A DNA stretch of 64,000 nt from Collimonas sp. OK412 (GCF_900112135.1 NZ_FOLC01000013.1:62001-126000); one strand, 5' to 3'; shown: positions 17,143 through 26,597, counted from the first letter of the stretch. A program made the numbers and translations. Notes: generated by a model not told the origin, from the letters alone.

Positions 17143-18156
17143 CTAAATGAAAACTGCCGCCTGCTGCGTTGGCGCTGCCAGCAAGGCCGCCGGAACCTGG
17201 CTGGGCTGCCGGCGCTCGGTGCTGGGCGCAACGCTGAATACTTCGCGATAGGTCTTGCTGAAATGGCAGGCCGACTGGAAACCGCAAGCCACCGTGATGC
17301 TGAGTATCGACATGTCGGTCTGGCGCAGCAGTTCGCGCGCCTTGCGCAGGCGCAGCGTCAGGTAATAATGAGTAGGCGACATGCCCATGTGTTCCTTGAA
17401 CATGCGCTGTAGCTGGCGCGGCGACGAGTTCGACAACTGCGCCAGCTCGTCCAGCGACAAGGGTTCCTCTATATTTGCTTCCATCAGCGACACCACTTCC
17501 ACCATGGCCGGGCGGGCAGATGTCATGCGCACCGTCAGCGGCACCCGCTGCTGGTCCTTGTGGTCGCGCACGTGCTCCAGGATGAATTGATCGGCAATCG
17601 CCGCAATCGTGGTCTTGCCGACCTGGGTCGAAATCAGGTTCAGCATCATGTCCAGCGGCGCTATGCCGCCGGTGCAGGTGATGCGGTCGCGATCGACGAC
17701 AAACAGGTCCGGCGCGAAAGAAATCGCGGGATAGGTTTGTTTCAGGCTCGACAGGTTTTCCCAATGGGTGGCGCAAGTGTAGCCGTCCAGCAGGCCGGCC
17801 TTGGCCAAGGCGAAGGCGCCGGTGCACAGGCTGCCCAGGGTCAGGTCCTGGGTCGCCAGGTATTGCAGCAATTCCAGCGTGGCAGGGTTGACCGCGGCGT
17901 CGATGTCGGTGCCGCCGCAGACGAACACGACATCGGCGGCAGGGCATTGGTCGGCGCGGATGGTGGTCACGGAAAGGCCGTTGCTGGCTGTCACGGGGCC
18001 GCCTTCAGGGCTGACCACCGACCAGCGGTACAGGATCGTTCCTTCCAGGTAGTTGGCCATCCTCAGTACTTCGATGGCATTTGAAAATGCCAGCATCGTA
18101 AAGTTGTTGAGCGGCATGAAAGCAAAATGGGTGAAGGAAGAACTGCTTTTAGACAT
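17143..18156 (-). CDS. GlxA-family AraC regulator, GbdR/SouR-like
   Basis: The 337-residue regulator has a DJ-1/PfpI-like sensor (about 10-190, with GSLCTGAFALAKAGLLDG) and an AraC DNA-binding domain (about 225-320, with LDELAQLSNSSPRQLQRMF and ITVACGFQSACHFSKTYRE). It closely resembles the product at 36001, including FSNAIEVLRMANY, so the two are paralogues. It is divergent from the glyA-dgc-gbc operon and likely controls it. In Pseudomonas such paralogues sense glycine betaine/dimethylglycine (GbdR) or sarcosine (SouR). Which ligand this one senses cannot be told. Start 18156 is chosen because GGAGCAGGTC precedes it. Confidence 0.87.
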   Translation of the reverse strand: MSKSSSSFTHFAFMPLNNFTMLAFSNAIEVLRMANYLEGTILYRWSVVSPEGGPVTASNGLSVTTIRADQCPAADVVFVCGGTDIDAAVNPATLELLQYLATQDLTLGSLCTGAFALAKAGLLDGYTCATHWENLSSLKQTYPAISFAPDLFVVDRDRITCTGGIAPLDMMLNLISTQVGKTTIAAIADQFILEHVRDHKDQQRVPLTVRMTSARPAMVEVVSLMEANIEEPLSLDELAQLSNSSPRQLQRMFKEHMGMSPTHYYLTLRLRKARELLRQTDMSILSITVACGFQSACHFSKTYREVFSVAPSTERRQPSQVPAALLAAPTQQAAVFI

Positions 18157-18620
18157 GACCTGCTCCGTTGGCAAACATCAGCGATGGACAATGTAACGTT
18201 GAAACGACTGAACAACAAATGCTTTCGGTTGTGCGTCGCAATAAGCATGCCAAGCCGACCAGATGATTTATTTTCAACGCTTGCGGCCGCCGGAAAAGAG
18301 GAAAAAGGCGCTGGCCGCAGACGCAGGATTTGATTTCCAGTGCATTGCCCCGACCCGTCTTCCCAGGCTGTGCAGGCGCAAAAAAATATTGCCGGCGATC
18401 CCGCTTTTTGTGCACGTGAACCATTTCGGCGCAAGCGGCGCGCCGGCCGTCGCCATGGCCGGCGGACCGGCCTGCAAACGGCGCTTGGCTAAAAGTGACG
18501 GCAATGTCGCAAATTGAAAGGTTCCCGTCAGATCAAGTCAATAGCGGGGAAGGGGCTGGGACAAAATGGTGTCAACCAACGGACCACTCACGACACCCTC
18601 TTTTTCCCAGGCATATACAA
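18157..18620. other. Divergent intergenic control region
   Basis: A 464-bp gap separates the regulator gene from glyA. I see no ORF with a credible start, no terminator and no convincing glycine riboswitch. It holds the candidate AraC-type half-sites at 18503-18531, and must contain the promoters of both flanking transcripts. Confidence 0.7.
18503..18531 (+). promoter_or_regulatory. Candidate AraC-type operator upstream of glyA
   Basis: AATGTCGC (18503) and CCCGTCAG (18524) are offset by exactly 21 bp, two helical turns, the spacing used by AraC-family activators. The same half-site pair at the same offset (CTTGTCGG, CTTGTCAG) precedes sdaA at 40789-40817. A functional role is inference. Confidence 0.4.
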
Positions 18621-19889
18621 ATGACACTTCCTGCATTTTCCCAGTCGCTGGCCGAACGCGACGCCGCGGTCAAGCAAGCCATCAACCTTGAACTGGAACG
18701 CCAGCAAAACCAGATCGAGATGATTGCTTCCGAAAACATCGTTTCGCGCGCGGTGCTGGAAGCGCAGGGCTCGGTGCTGACCAACAAGTATGCGGAAGGT
18801 TATCCCGGCAAGCGCTATTACGGCGGCTGCGAATTCGTCGACCAGGTGGAAACCCTGGCGCTGGAACGGGTCAAGCAGCTGTTCGGCGCCAGGTACGCCA
18901 ATGTGCAGCCGCACTCCGGCGCCCAGGCTAACGGCGCCGTCATGCTGGCGCTGGTGAAACCGGGAGATACCGTGCTCGGCATGTCGCTCGACGCCGGCGG
19001 CCATTTGACGCACGGCGCGCGGCCGGCGATGTCGGGGAAATGGTTCAACGCCGTGCAATACGGCGTCAACCGCGATACTTACCTGATCGACTACGACGAA
19101 GTGGAAGCGCTGGCGAAACAGCACAAGCCGCGCCTGATCATCGCTGGTTATTCCGCCTACCCGCGCCAGCTCGATTTCGCCCGTTTCCGCGCCATCGCCG
19201 ACAGCGTCGATGCGCTGCTGATGGTCGACATGGCGCATATCGCCGGACTGGTCGCGACCGGCCATCATCCAAGTCCGGTGCCGCATGCGCATGTGGTTAC
19301 GTCGACCACGCACAAGACTTTGCGCGGTCCGCGCGGCGGCTTCGTGCTGACCAATGACGAGGACATCGCCAAGAAAATCAATTCCGCGGTGTTCCCCGGC
19401 TTGCAGGGCGGCCCCTTGATGCATGTCATCGCCGGCAAGGCGGTCGCCTTCGGCGAGGCGCTGGAGCCAGAGTTCAAGCAATACATCGCCAGCGTGGTGG
19501 CCAACGCCAAAGCCTTGGGCGAAGTGCTGCTGGCCGGCGGCGTCGACCTGGTGACCGGCGGCACGGAAAACCACCTGCTGCTGGTCGACCTGCGGCCGAA
19601 GGGTTTGAAGGGCACGCAAGTGGAGCATGCGCTGGAACGCGCCGGCATTACCTGCAACAAGAACGGCATCCCGTTCGACACCGAAAAGCCGACAGTCACC
19701 TCCGGCATCCGGCTCGGCACGCCGGCCGGCACCGCGCGCGGTTTCGGCGTCGACGAGTTCCGCACCATCGGCCGCCTGACCGTCGAGATCTTCGATGCAC
19801 TGGCGCGCAAGCCCGAGGGCGACGCCGAAGTCGAGCAGCGCGTGCTGGCTGAAGTACGCGCGCTGTGCAAGCGTTTCCCAATCTATTGA
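18621..19889 (+). CDS. glyA: Serine hydroxymethyltransferase
   Basis: The 422-residue PLP enzyme interconverts glycine plus 5,10-methylene-tetrahydrofolate with serine. The PLP-lysine motif [15 protein letters not shown] is present, as are the N-terminal [18 protein letters not shown] and [14 protein letters not shown]. The open frame extends to 18495, but family alignment puts the start at ATG 18621. As first gene of the betaine operon it is probably the pathway-specific copy (like GlyA1 of Pseudomonas), condensing glycine and the one-carbon units released from sarcosine. The gap to the next gene is 10 bp. Confidence 0.95.
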   Translation: MTLPAFSQSLAERDAAVKQAINLELERQQNQIEMIASENIVSRAVLEAQGSVLTNKYAEGYPGKRYYGGCEFVDQVETLALERVKQLFGARYANVQPHSGAQANGAVMLALVKPGDTVLGMSLDAGGHLTHGARPAMSGKWFNAVQYGVNRDTYLIDYDEVEALAKQHKPRLIIAGYSAYPRQLDFARFRAIADSVDALLMVDMAHIAGLVATGHHPSPVPHAHVVTSTTHKTLRGPRGGFVLTNDEDIAKKINSAVFPGLQGGPLMHVIAGKAVAFGEALEPEFKQYIASVVANAKALGEVLLAGGVDLVTGGTENHLLLVDLRPKGLKGTQVEHALERAGITCNKNGIPFDTEKPTVTSGIRLGTPAGTARGFGVDEFRTIGRLTVEIFDALARKPEGDAEVEQRVLAEVRALCKRFPIY

Positions 19890-19899
19890 GGAGTCCGGC

Positions 19900-20871
19900 A
19901 TGAGCAACCTGCACCAGCAAAGCCTGGTCATCGACGGCCTGAACATTTCCAAATGGGAGCGGCCGGTATTCGAAGACATGAAGAAGGGCGGCCTGAGCGC
20001 CGTCAACTGCACCATCTCGGTCTGGGAAAGTTTCCAGGGCACGGTCGGCAATGTGGTCGACATGAAGAACCTGATCCGCGACAACGCCGACCTGCTGACC
20101 CTGGTGCGCGGCGTCGACGATGTCAGGCGCGCAAAAAAGGAAGGGCGCACCGGCGTCATCCTGGGTTTCCAGAACGCCCATGCGTTTGAAGACAACCTTG
20201 GTTATATCGAAGTGTTCGCCGAGCTGGGCGTGCGGGTGGTGCAGCTTTGCTACAACACCCAGAACCTGATCGGCACCGGCTGCTACGAGCGCGACGGCGG
20301 CTTGTCCGGTTTTGGCCGCGAGGTGATCGAAGAGATGAACCGGGTCGGCATCATGGTCGATTTGTCGCATGTTGGCGGCAATACCTCGACCGAAGCGATC
20401 CTGGCCTCGAAGAAACCGGTCTGTTATTCGCACTGCCTGCCGTCCGGCCTGAAACAGCATCCGCGCAACAAGAGCGACGAGCAGCTGAAATTCATCGCCG
20501 GCCATGGCGGCTTCATCGGCGTCACCATGTTCCCGCCTTTCCTCAAGCGCGGCAGCAGCGCCAATGTCGACGACTACGTGGAAGCCTTCGATTACATCAT
20601 CAACCTGGTCGGCGACGATTGCGTCGGCATCGGCACCGATTTCACGCAAGGCTACGGCAAGCCGTTCTTTGAATGGCTGACGCACGACAAGGGCCGCCAT
20701 CGCCGCCTGACCGATTTCGGCACGGTGATCAATCCTGAAGGTTTTCGCACCATAGGCGATTTCCCCAACCTGACCAGTGCGATGGAACGCGCCGGCTGGA
20801 AGGAAAGCCGCATACGCAAGGTGCTGGGCGAAAACTGGCTGCGGGTTTTCGGCGAAGTCTGGAACGATTGA
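19900..20871 (+). CDS. M19 (renal dipeptidase) family protein of the betaine cluster, metal site altered
   Basis: The 323-residue protein has the M19 membrane-dipeptidase fold, and an orthologue sits in the same place in Pseudomonas betaine clusters. The first-zinc ligands look lost. The family DGHND motif is DGLNI here, and the bridging Glu of the EGG motif is Gln (GFQNAHAF). The second-site histidines (VDLSHVG, CYSHCLPSG), an Arg and the distal Asp (GIGTDF) remain. It may therefore bind one metal and do something other than cleave dipeptides. It lies between glyA and the DUF5943 gene with tight spacing, so coexpression is certain in practice. Function unknown. Confidence 0.85.
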   Translation: MSNLHQQSLVIDGLNISKWERPVFEDMKKGGLSAVNCTISVWESFQGTVGNVVDMKNLIRDNADLLTLVRGVDDVRRAKKEGRTGVILGFQNAHAFEDNLGYIEVFAELGVRVVQLCYNTQNLIGTGCYERDGGLSGFGREVIEEMNRVGIMVDLSHVGGNTSTEAILASKKPVCYSHCLPSGLKQHPRNKSDEQLKFIAGHGGFIGVTMFPPFLKRGSSANVDDYVEAFDYIINLVGDDCVGIGTDFTQGYGKPFFEWLTHDKGRHRRLTDFGTVINPEGFRTIGDFPNLTSAMERAGWKESRIRKVLGENWLRVFGEVWND

Positions 20872-20899
20872 ACGTCAAGCAAGATACCGAGGAGTAGCG

Positions 20900-21430
20900 A
20901 TGCAACCCCAATTGCCGATTGAAGTCGACGCCAGCACCGGCGTCTGGACCACCGACAAACTGCCGATGCTGTATGTCCCGCGCCATTTTTTCACCAACAA
21001 CCATACCGCGGTGGAAGCCGCGCTCGGACGCGAAGAATATGCCGAGATCCTGTACCAGGCCGGCCACAAGTCCGCCTATTTCTGGTGCGAAAAGGAAGCC
21101 AGGCAGCACGGCATGTCCGGCCTCGACGTCTACAAACATTACCTGAAGCGCCTGTCGCAGCGCGGCTGGGGCCTGTTCTCTTTCACCGAGGTAGATGCGG
21201 CCAAGGCCAGCGCCAGCATCAAGCTGCTCAATTCATCGTTCGTGCTGCAGCAGCCGGAAGCGCACGGCAAGCTTTGCTACATGTTCGCCGGCTGGTTTGC
21301 CGGCGCCATGGACTGGGTCTCCGACACCACCGGCAATCCGTTGCGCTCGAGCTGCAGCGAAACCCAGTGCGGCGGCGAAGGCCACGATCATTGCGTGTTT
21401 ACAGTCACGGCAGTCGCCGCTCAGGGATAG
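20900..21430 (+). CDS. DUF5943 / V4R-like domain protein
   Basis: The 176-residue protein belongs to the small family that accompanies dgcAB in betaine clusters. The C-terminal half resembles a V4R ligand-binding domain, ending in C-x3-Q-C-x6-H-x2-C (SCSETQCGGEGHDHCVF), a plausible metal or small-ligand site. There is no signal peptide or membrane segment, so it is cytoplasmic. GGAG lies 7 bases before ATG 20900, and the gene follows the M19 protein by 28 bp and precedes dgcA by 9 bp. Its role in dimethylglycine breakdown is unknown. Confidence 0.75.
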   Translation: MQPQLPIEVDASTGVWTTDKLPMLYVPRHFFTNNHTAVEAALGREEYAEILYQAGHKSAYFWCEKEARQHGMSGLDVYKHYLKRLSQRGWGLFSFTEVDAAKASASIKLLNSSFVLQQPEAHGKLCYMFAGWFAGAMDWVSDTTGNPLRSSCSETQCGGEGHDHCVFTVTAVAAQG

Positions 21431-21439
21431 ATACAGACC

Positions 21440-23503
21440 ATGCGTTATCCGACTTTGTTTTCGCCGTTGACCCTGAACCAGGTGACCCTGCGCAACCGGG
21501 TAGTCAGCACCGCCCACGCAGAGGTGTACGCGGAAGCCGGCGGCTTGCCGGGCGAACGCTATATACGGTATTACGAAGAAAAGGCCAAGGGCGGCCTGGG
21601 GCTGGCGATTTGCGGCGGCTCCAGCACGGTTTCCATCGACAGCCCGCAAGGCTGGTGGAAATCGGTCAACCTGACCACCGACAAGGTGATCGAGCCTTTG
21701 TCGCGGCTGGCGGAGGCCATGCACCGGCACGGCGCCAAGATCATGATCCAGGCTACCCACATGGGGCGCCGCACGGCATGGCATGGCGAGAACTGGCCGC
21801 ACCTGGTCAGCCCGTCGGGGATCCGTGAACCGGTCCATCGCGGCAACGCCAAGATCATCGAGATTGAAGAAATCCGCCGCATCGTCGCCGACTTTGCCGC
21901 TGCCGCCAAACGCGTCAAGCAGGCCGGCATGGACGGCATCGAGATTTCCGCCGCCCACCAGCAGCTGATCGACCAGTTCTGGAGTCCGCGCGTGAACCAG
22001 CGCAGCGACGAATACGGCGGCAGCCTGGAAAACCGCATGCGCTTCGGCATTGAAGTGCTGACCGCGGTGCGGGAAGCGGTCGGCAGCGATTTCTGCGTTG
22101 GCCTGCGCATGTGCGGCGACGAGTTCCATGAAGACGGCGTCGATCACGAAACCGCCAAGGAAATCGCGCAAGCGATGTCGGCCAGCGGCCTGGTCGATTT
22201 CCTGAGCGTGGTCGGCTCCGGCGCCGATACCCACAATACCCTGGCCAACTGTATGCCGCCGATGGCGCTGCCGCCGGAACCGTTTGTCCACCTGGCGGCC
22301 GGCATCAAGGCGGTGTCCAAGGTGCCGGTGATGCACGCGCAAAGCATACGCGACGCCGGCCAGGCGGAACGCATACTGTCTTCCGGCATGGTCGACCTGG
22401 TAGGCATGACGCGCGCGCAGATCGCCGATCCGCACATGGTGATCAAGATCCGCGACGGCCGTGAAGACGAAATCAAGCAATGCGTGGGCGCCAACTACTG
22501 CATCGACCGCCAGTACAACGGGCTCGACGTGCTGTGCGTACAGAACGCCGCGACCTCGCGCGAACAAAGCATGCCGCACCAGATCGCCAAAAGCCGCGGC
22601 CCGAAACGCAAGGTAGTAGTGGTGGGAGCCGGCCCCGCTGGACTGGAAGCAGCGCGGGTGGCGCGTGAACGCGGCCACGATGTGGTGCTGTTCGAGCGCA
22701 GCGATGTCGTCGGCGGCCAGATCAACCTGGCGGCCAAGGCGCCGCAGCGCGAGCAGATGGCCGGCATCGTGCGCTGGTTCGACATGGAAACCAGGCGCCT
22801 CGGCGTCGACCGCCGGCTGGGCGTGGATGCCGATGAAGCGATGATCATGGCCGAACAGCCGGATATCGTGGTACTGGCGACCGGCGGCAGCAATTACACC
22901 GGCCAGGTTGCGGCCTGGGGCATTGCCGAGGGCCTGTCGGTCAGCTCCTGGGATATCCTGCAAGGCCGCGTCGCGCCCGGCAAGAACGTGCTGGTGTACG
23001 ACGGCATCAGCACCCACGCCGGTTTCGGCGTCGCCGATTTCCTGGCCAGCCGCGGCAGCCTGGTGGAAATCGTCACGCCCGATGTCAAGATCGCCGACGA
23101 TACCGGCGGCACCACTTTCCCGATTTTCTATCGCCGCCTGTATGCACAAGGCGTGATCCCGACACCGAACTACTGGCTGGACCGGGTCTACGCCGAGGGC
23201 GACAAGAAGGTCGCGGTGCTGCGCAACGAATACACCGAGATACAGGAAGAGCGGGTAGTCGACCAGGTGGTGATTGAAAACGGCATCCTGCCCAACGATC
23301 ATCTGTACTGGTCGCTCAAGCCGCAATCGCTCAACCGCGGCCAGATCGACCTCAACAAGCTGTTCGCCGCCGAGCCGCAGCTGGCCTTGGCGGAAACCCT
23401 GGGCGACGGCCGCTTCCTGCTGTTCCGGGTCGGCGACTGCATCTCCATGCATAATATCCACGCAGCGATCTACGATGCGCTGCGCCTGTGCAAGGATTTC
23501 TGA
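21440..23503 (+). CDS. dgcA: Dimethylglycine catabolism protein DgcA (flavin/Fe-S oxidoreductase)
   Basis: The 687-residue protein has an old-yellow-enzyme TIM barrel (about 1-370) and a C-terminal FAD/NAD-binding half (VVVVGAGPAGLEAARVARERG at about 395), as in trimethylamine dehydrogenase. It takes the methyl group of dimethylglycine, yielding sarcosine and formaldehyde or a one-carbon unit, and passes electrons on with DgcB and ETF. The barrel/Fe-S junction reads C348-V-G-A-N-Y-C354 and Cys366. Trimethylamine dehydrogenase has four cysteines here; the second is Ala351 in this protein. Synteny with dgcB, etfA and etfB supports the name. Confidence 0.88.
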   Translation: MRYPTLFSPLTLNQVTLRNRVVSTAHAEVYAEAGGLPGERYIRYYEEKAKGGLGLAICGGSSTVSIDSPQGWWKSVNLTTDKVIEPLSRLAEAMHRHGAKIMIQATHMGRRTAWHGENWPHLVSPSGIREPVHRGNAKIIEIEEIRRIVADFAAAAKRVKQAGMDGIEISAAHQQLIDQFWSPRVNQRSDEYGGSLENRMRFGIEVLTAVREAVGSDFCVGLRMCGDEFHEDGVDHETAKEIAQAMSASGLVDFLSVVGSGADTHNTLANCMPPMALPPEPFVHLAAGIKAVSKVPVMHAQSIRDAGQAERILSSGMVDLVGMTRAQIADPHMVIKIRDGREDEIKQCVGANYCIDRQYNGLDVLCVQNAATSREQSMPHQIAKSRGPKRKVVVVGAGPAGLEAARVARERGHDVVLFERSDVVGGQINLAAKAPQREQMAGIVRWFDMETRRLGVDRRLGVDADEAMIMAEQPDIVVLATGGSNYTGQVAAWGIAEGLSVSSWDILQGRVAPGKNVLVYDGISTHAGFGVADFLASRGSLVEIVTPDVKIADDTGGTTFPIFYRRLYAQGVIPTPNYWLDRVYAEGDKKVAVLRNEYTEIQEERVVDQVVIENGILPNDHLYWSLKPQSLNRGQIDLNKLFAAEPQLALAETLGDGRFLLFRVGDCISMHNIHAAIYDALRLCKDF

Positions 23504-23505
23504 CC

Positions 23506-25428
23506 ATGGGCGCCCTGGCTTCTTCCCTCAACCATGCCATCACCGTGCTGTTCTGGCTGTCGGTGGCGGGATTGTCTGCCGGCCTGGCGCGGCGGGCTGC
23601 CTTGTGGCGCGCCGGCCGCGACGCCTCGGTATCCTGGCTGGGCCTGCTGGCGATTCCAAAGCGCTATTTTGTCGACCTGCATCATGTGGTGGCGCGCGAT
23701 CCCTATATTGCCCGCACCCACGTGGCGGCCGCCGGCGGCGCGATAGCGGCGATGGCGCTGGTGGCGGTCAATTACGGCCTGATGCTGTATGCCTCGGCGC
23801 TGGACAAGGCGATCGGCCTGTTTGCGCTGGTCATGCTGGCCGGCGTGCTGTTCGTCTGGCACCGGCGCCGCACGCCGCCGGCGCGCTTGTCGCGCGGCGC
23901 CTGGATGCGTTTGCCCTGGATGCTGGCGGCGTTTGCGCTGGGTTTGCTGGCGCTGGGCCTGCTTCCCTTGCAATTGATGTCAGGCTTGAGCGCGCTGGTG
24001 ACCGTGCTGCTGCTGGGATTGGGCGCTTGGACCTTGACCGTGGGCGCGGCCCGCGGCGGGCCGATGAAACACGCGCTGGCCGGCCTGCTGCACCTGGCGT
24101 TCCATCCGCGCCAGGAACGGTTCAAGCAAGATTTCACACATGACGGCAAACGCACGCCGGTTACCGCGCTCAAGCCGCTCAAGCTGGAGCAGGGCGAGCT
24201 GGGCGTCGGCAAGCCGGTCGAGTTTCGCTGGAACCAGCTGCTGGGTTTCGACGCCTGCGTCCAGTGCGGCAAGTGCGAAGCGGCGTGTCCGGCCTTCGCC
24301 GCCGGCCAGCCTTTGAACCCGAAGAAGCTGATACAAGACATGGTGACCGGCATGGCCGGCGGCAGCGACGCTGATTTTGCCGGCAGCCCGTACCCCGGCA
24401 TTCCGCTTGGCAAGCATCAAGGCCGGCCGCTGGATGCGATCGTGCCGGGCCTGGTCTCTCCCGAGACCCTGTGGTCCTGCACCACCTGCCGCGCCTGCGT
24501 GCAGGAATGCCCGATGCTGATCGAGCATGTCGACGCCATTGTCGACATGCGGCGCCACCAGGCCTTGCAGTTCGGCGAGGTGCCTGGCAAGGGTCCGGAA
24601 GTGCTGGCGAACCTGCGCGAGACCGGCAGCGCAGGCGGCTTTGACCTGGGCGTGCGCTACAACTGGGCGATCGACCTCGGTGTGCGGCAGATCGTTCCCG
24701 GCCAGGCGGTCGACGTGTTGCTGATGGTGGGCGAGGGCGGTTTCGACATGCGCTACCAGCGCAGCTTGCGCGCGCTGGTCAAGGTGCTGCAGGCCGCGGA
24801 CGTGGATTTCGCCGTGCTGGGCTCGCTGGAAACCGACACCGGCGACGTAGCCCGCCGCCTGGGCGACGAAGCGACGTTCCAGGGCATGGCGCAGCACATG
24901 ATTGCCCAGTTGTCTGCTTTCACCTTCAAGCGGATTGTCACTGCCGATCCGCATGTCATGCACTGCCTGCGCAACGAATATCCGGCGTTCGGCGGCCGCT
25001 ACGAGGTTTTTCATCACACCACCTTCATGGCGGCGCTGGTGAGTTCCGGAAAAATCAAGCCGAGGGTTGAACCGGCCGCCGGCAGCGACCAGCGTTTCAC
25101 CTATCACGATCCGTGCTACCTGGGACGCTACAACGGCGAGATCGAAGCGCCGCGCGAACTGCTCAAGATGCTGGGCCTGCCGCTGCACGAGATGGAGCGC
25201 AACGGCATGCGCGGGCGCTGCTGCGGCGGCGGCGGTGGCGCGCCCCTGACCGATATCCCCGGCAAGCAGCGCATTCCCGACATCCGCATCCATGACGCCC
25301 GCGCCGTGCGCGCCGATACGGTGGTGGTGGCTTGTCCGAATTGCACTGCGATGCTGGAAGGCGTGGTAGGGCCGCGCCCGGAAGTGCGCGACATCGCCGA
25401 ACTGCTGGCCGCGGCACTGGAGAATTGA
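23506..25428 (+). CDS. dgcB: Dimethylglycine catabolism protein DgcB (membrane Fe-S oxidoreductase)
   Basis: The 640-residue protein has four or five N-terminal membrane helices (to about residue 180). Two 4Fe-4S ferredoxin motifs follow (CVQCGKCEAACP at about 250; CTTCRACVQECP at about 327), and then C-terminal CCG domains (YHDPCYLGR and RGRCCGGGGGAP, then CPNCTAML). This is the heterodisulfide-reductase/GlpC-like layout expected to carry electrons from DgcA and ETF to quinone. The start is 2 bp after the dgcA stop; a second in-frame ATG at 23488 overlaps dgcA and is less likely. Confidence 0.88.
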   Translation: MGALASSLNHAITVLFWLSVAGLSAGLARRAALWRAGRDASVSWLGLLAIPKRYFVDLHHVVARDPYIARTHVAAAGGAIAAMALVAVNYGLMLYASALDKAIGLFALVMLAGVLFVWHRRRTPPARLSRGAWMRLPWMLAAFALGLLALGLLPLQLMSGLSALVTVLLLGLGAWTLTVGAARGGPMKHALAGLLHLAFHPRQERFKQDFTHDGKRTPVTALKPLKLEQGELGVGKPVEFRWNQLLGFDACVQCGKCEAACPAFAAGQPLNPKKLIQDMVTGMAGGSDADFAGSPYPGIPLGKHQGRPLDAIVPGLVSPETLWSCTTCRACVQECPMLIEHVDAIVDMRRHQALQFGEVPGKGPEVLANLRETGSAGGFDLGVRYNWAIDLGVRQIVPGQAVDVLLMVGEGGFDMRYQRSLRALVKVLQAADVDFAVLGSLETDTGDVARRLGDEATFQGMAQHMIAQLSAFTFKRIVTADPHVMHCLRNEYPAFGGRYEVFHHTTFMAALVSSGKIKPRVEPAAGSDQRFTYHDPCYLGRYNGEIEAPRELLKMLGLPLHEMERNGMRGRCCGGGGGAPLTDIPGKQRIPDIRIHDARAVRADTVVVACPNCTAMLEGVVGPRPEVRDIAELLAAALEN

Positions 25429-25430
25429 CG

Positions 25431-26597
25431 ATGGACATGGCGATACAAAACAGCGTCAGGCGCATCAACCCGCGCCGTCCATTCAGCATCAACGCCGATG
25501 GCGTCAAGCGTATCGTGCTGGGCCAGCTTGGCGACAGCGGCGGCGACGGCGGCCAGGCCGCGCTGCAAAGCCAGCCGCACCAGGCTGCAAAACCTGTGCG
25601 CCTGGCCGCCGATGCCGTGACCACAGGCTGCCTGCTGGCGGTGGCGCACAGCGATCGCGGCGCGCTGGATGAACACGCGCGCCAGGCGGTGGCTGCCGCG
25701 GCGCTGCTGGCCGATGGCGCGACCGAAGTGGCGCTGCTGGTGTTCGGCGGCCTGGACGACGACGCCGCCGCGCTGGGTGCGGACCGCTGCGTCGTGCTGC
25801 CGCAATACGGCAACCATGCGTTTGCGCCGGAAGCGGAACTCGCAGCGCTGCAGGCTTTGATGGAAACACTGCTGCCGGCCCACGTGTTCATTCCCGATGA
25901 CGGCGTCACTGGCAGCGACCTCGGCCGGCGCCTGGGCGCCGCCGGGACCGCGGCCAGCGTCGCCACCCATGTGGTCGAAATCAGCAAGTGCGGCCTGGCG
26001 GTTTACCGCCAGCAAGGCAGCATGCTGGCTCGGCGCAGCCTGGCGCAGGTGGTCCTGCTGGAAACCGATGTCGTGGATGCGCGTTTGCCTTTCCTCGGGC
26101 GCGGACAGGTCGCTGGCGAGCTGAGCGCGGCCATCGGCGTCAAGGCGGAGGCGGCGACATCATCCAGTCCATTCCTGGATCTCGGCAGCAAGACCATGGC
26201 GGCCTCGCAGATGGAACTGGATGAAGCCGATTTCATTGTGTCGGCGGGCAACGGCGTTGACGATGTCGCGCTGTTCAAATCGCTGGCAAATGCGCTGGAT
26301 GCGGCGGTAGGCGCAAGCCGGGTCGCGGTCGACGACGGCAAATTCCAGCGCGACAAGCAGATCGGCGCTACCGGCAAGACTGTCAGCGCCAGCGCCTACC
26401 TGGCCTTCGGTATTTCCGGCGCGGTCCAGCACCTGCAGGGCATCAAGGATTGCCGCCATGTGATCGCGGTCAACCTGGACGCCAGCGCGCCGATGATCAA
26501 GCGCGCCGACCTCAGCATCATCGGCGACGCCCAGGAACTGATGACGGCGCTGCTGGACCAGGTGCGGCAAGCCCGCAGCATGGAGGGCGCATCATGA
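25431..26597 (+). CDS. etfA: Electron transfer flavoprotein alpha subunit, dgc-associated
   Basis: The 388-residue FixB/EtfA-type protein has the FAD-binding C-terminal domain with GATGKTVSASAYLAFGISGA and AVNLDASAPMIKRADL. It pairs with the next gene to form a dedicated ETF that shuttles electrons from dimethylglycine (and perhaps sarcosine) oxidation to the membrane. The ATG at 25431 lies 2 bp after dgcB. A longer frame to 25332 overlaps dgcB. The stop overlaps the etfB start by ATGA. A charged N-terminus (about 1-30) precedes the domain, as in other members of betaine clusters. Confidence 0.88.
   Translation: MDMAIQNSVRRINPRRPFSINADGVKRIVLGQLGDSGGDGGQAALQSQPHQAAKPVRLAADAVTTGCLLAVAHSDRGALDEHARQAVAAAALLADGATEVALLVFGGLDDDAAALGADRCVVLPQYGNHAFAPEAELAALQALMETLLPAHVFIPDDGVTGSDLGRRLGAAGTAASVATHVVEISKCGLAVYRQQGSMLARRSLAQVVLLETDVVDARLPFLGRGQVAGELSAAIGVKAEAATSSSPFLDLGSKTMAASQMELDEADFIVSAGNGVDDVALFKSLANALDAAVGASRVAVDDGKFQRDKQIGATGKTVSASAYLAFGISGAVQHLQGIKDCRHVIAVNLDASAPMIKRADLSIIGDAQELMTALLDQVRQARSMEGAS

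Noticed and set aside
18157-18620. Glycine riboswitch before glyA
   Set aside because: I looked for the conserved tandem aptamer cores and did not find a convincing match.
18588-20195. 535-codon minus-strand ORF over glyA and the M19 gene
   Set aside because: Antisense shadow crossing a gene boundary; no recognisable features.
21233-23461. 742-codon minus-strand ORF over dgcA
   Set aside because: Shadow of dgcA; composition (Ala/His/Gln/Arg-rich) is that of a wrong frame.
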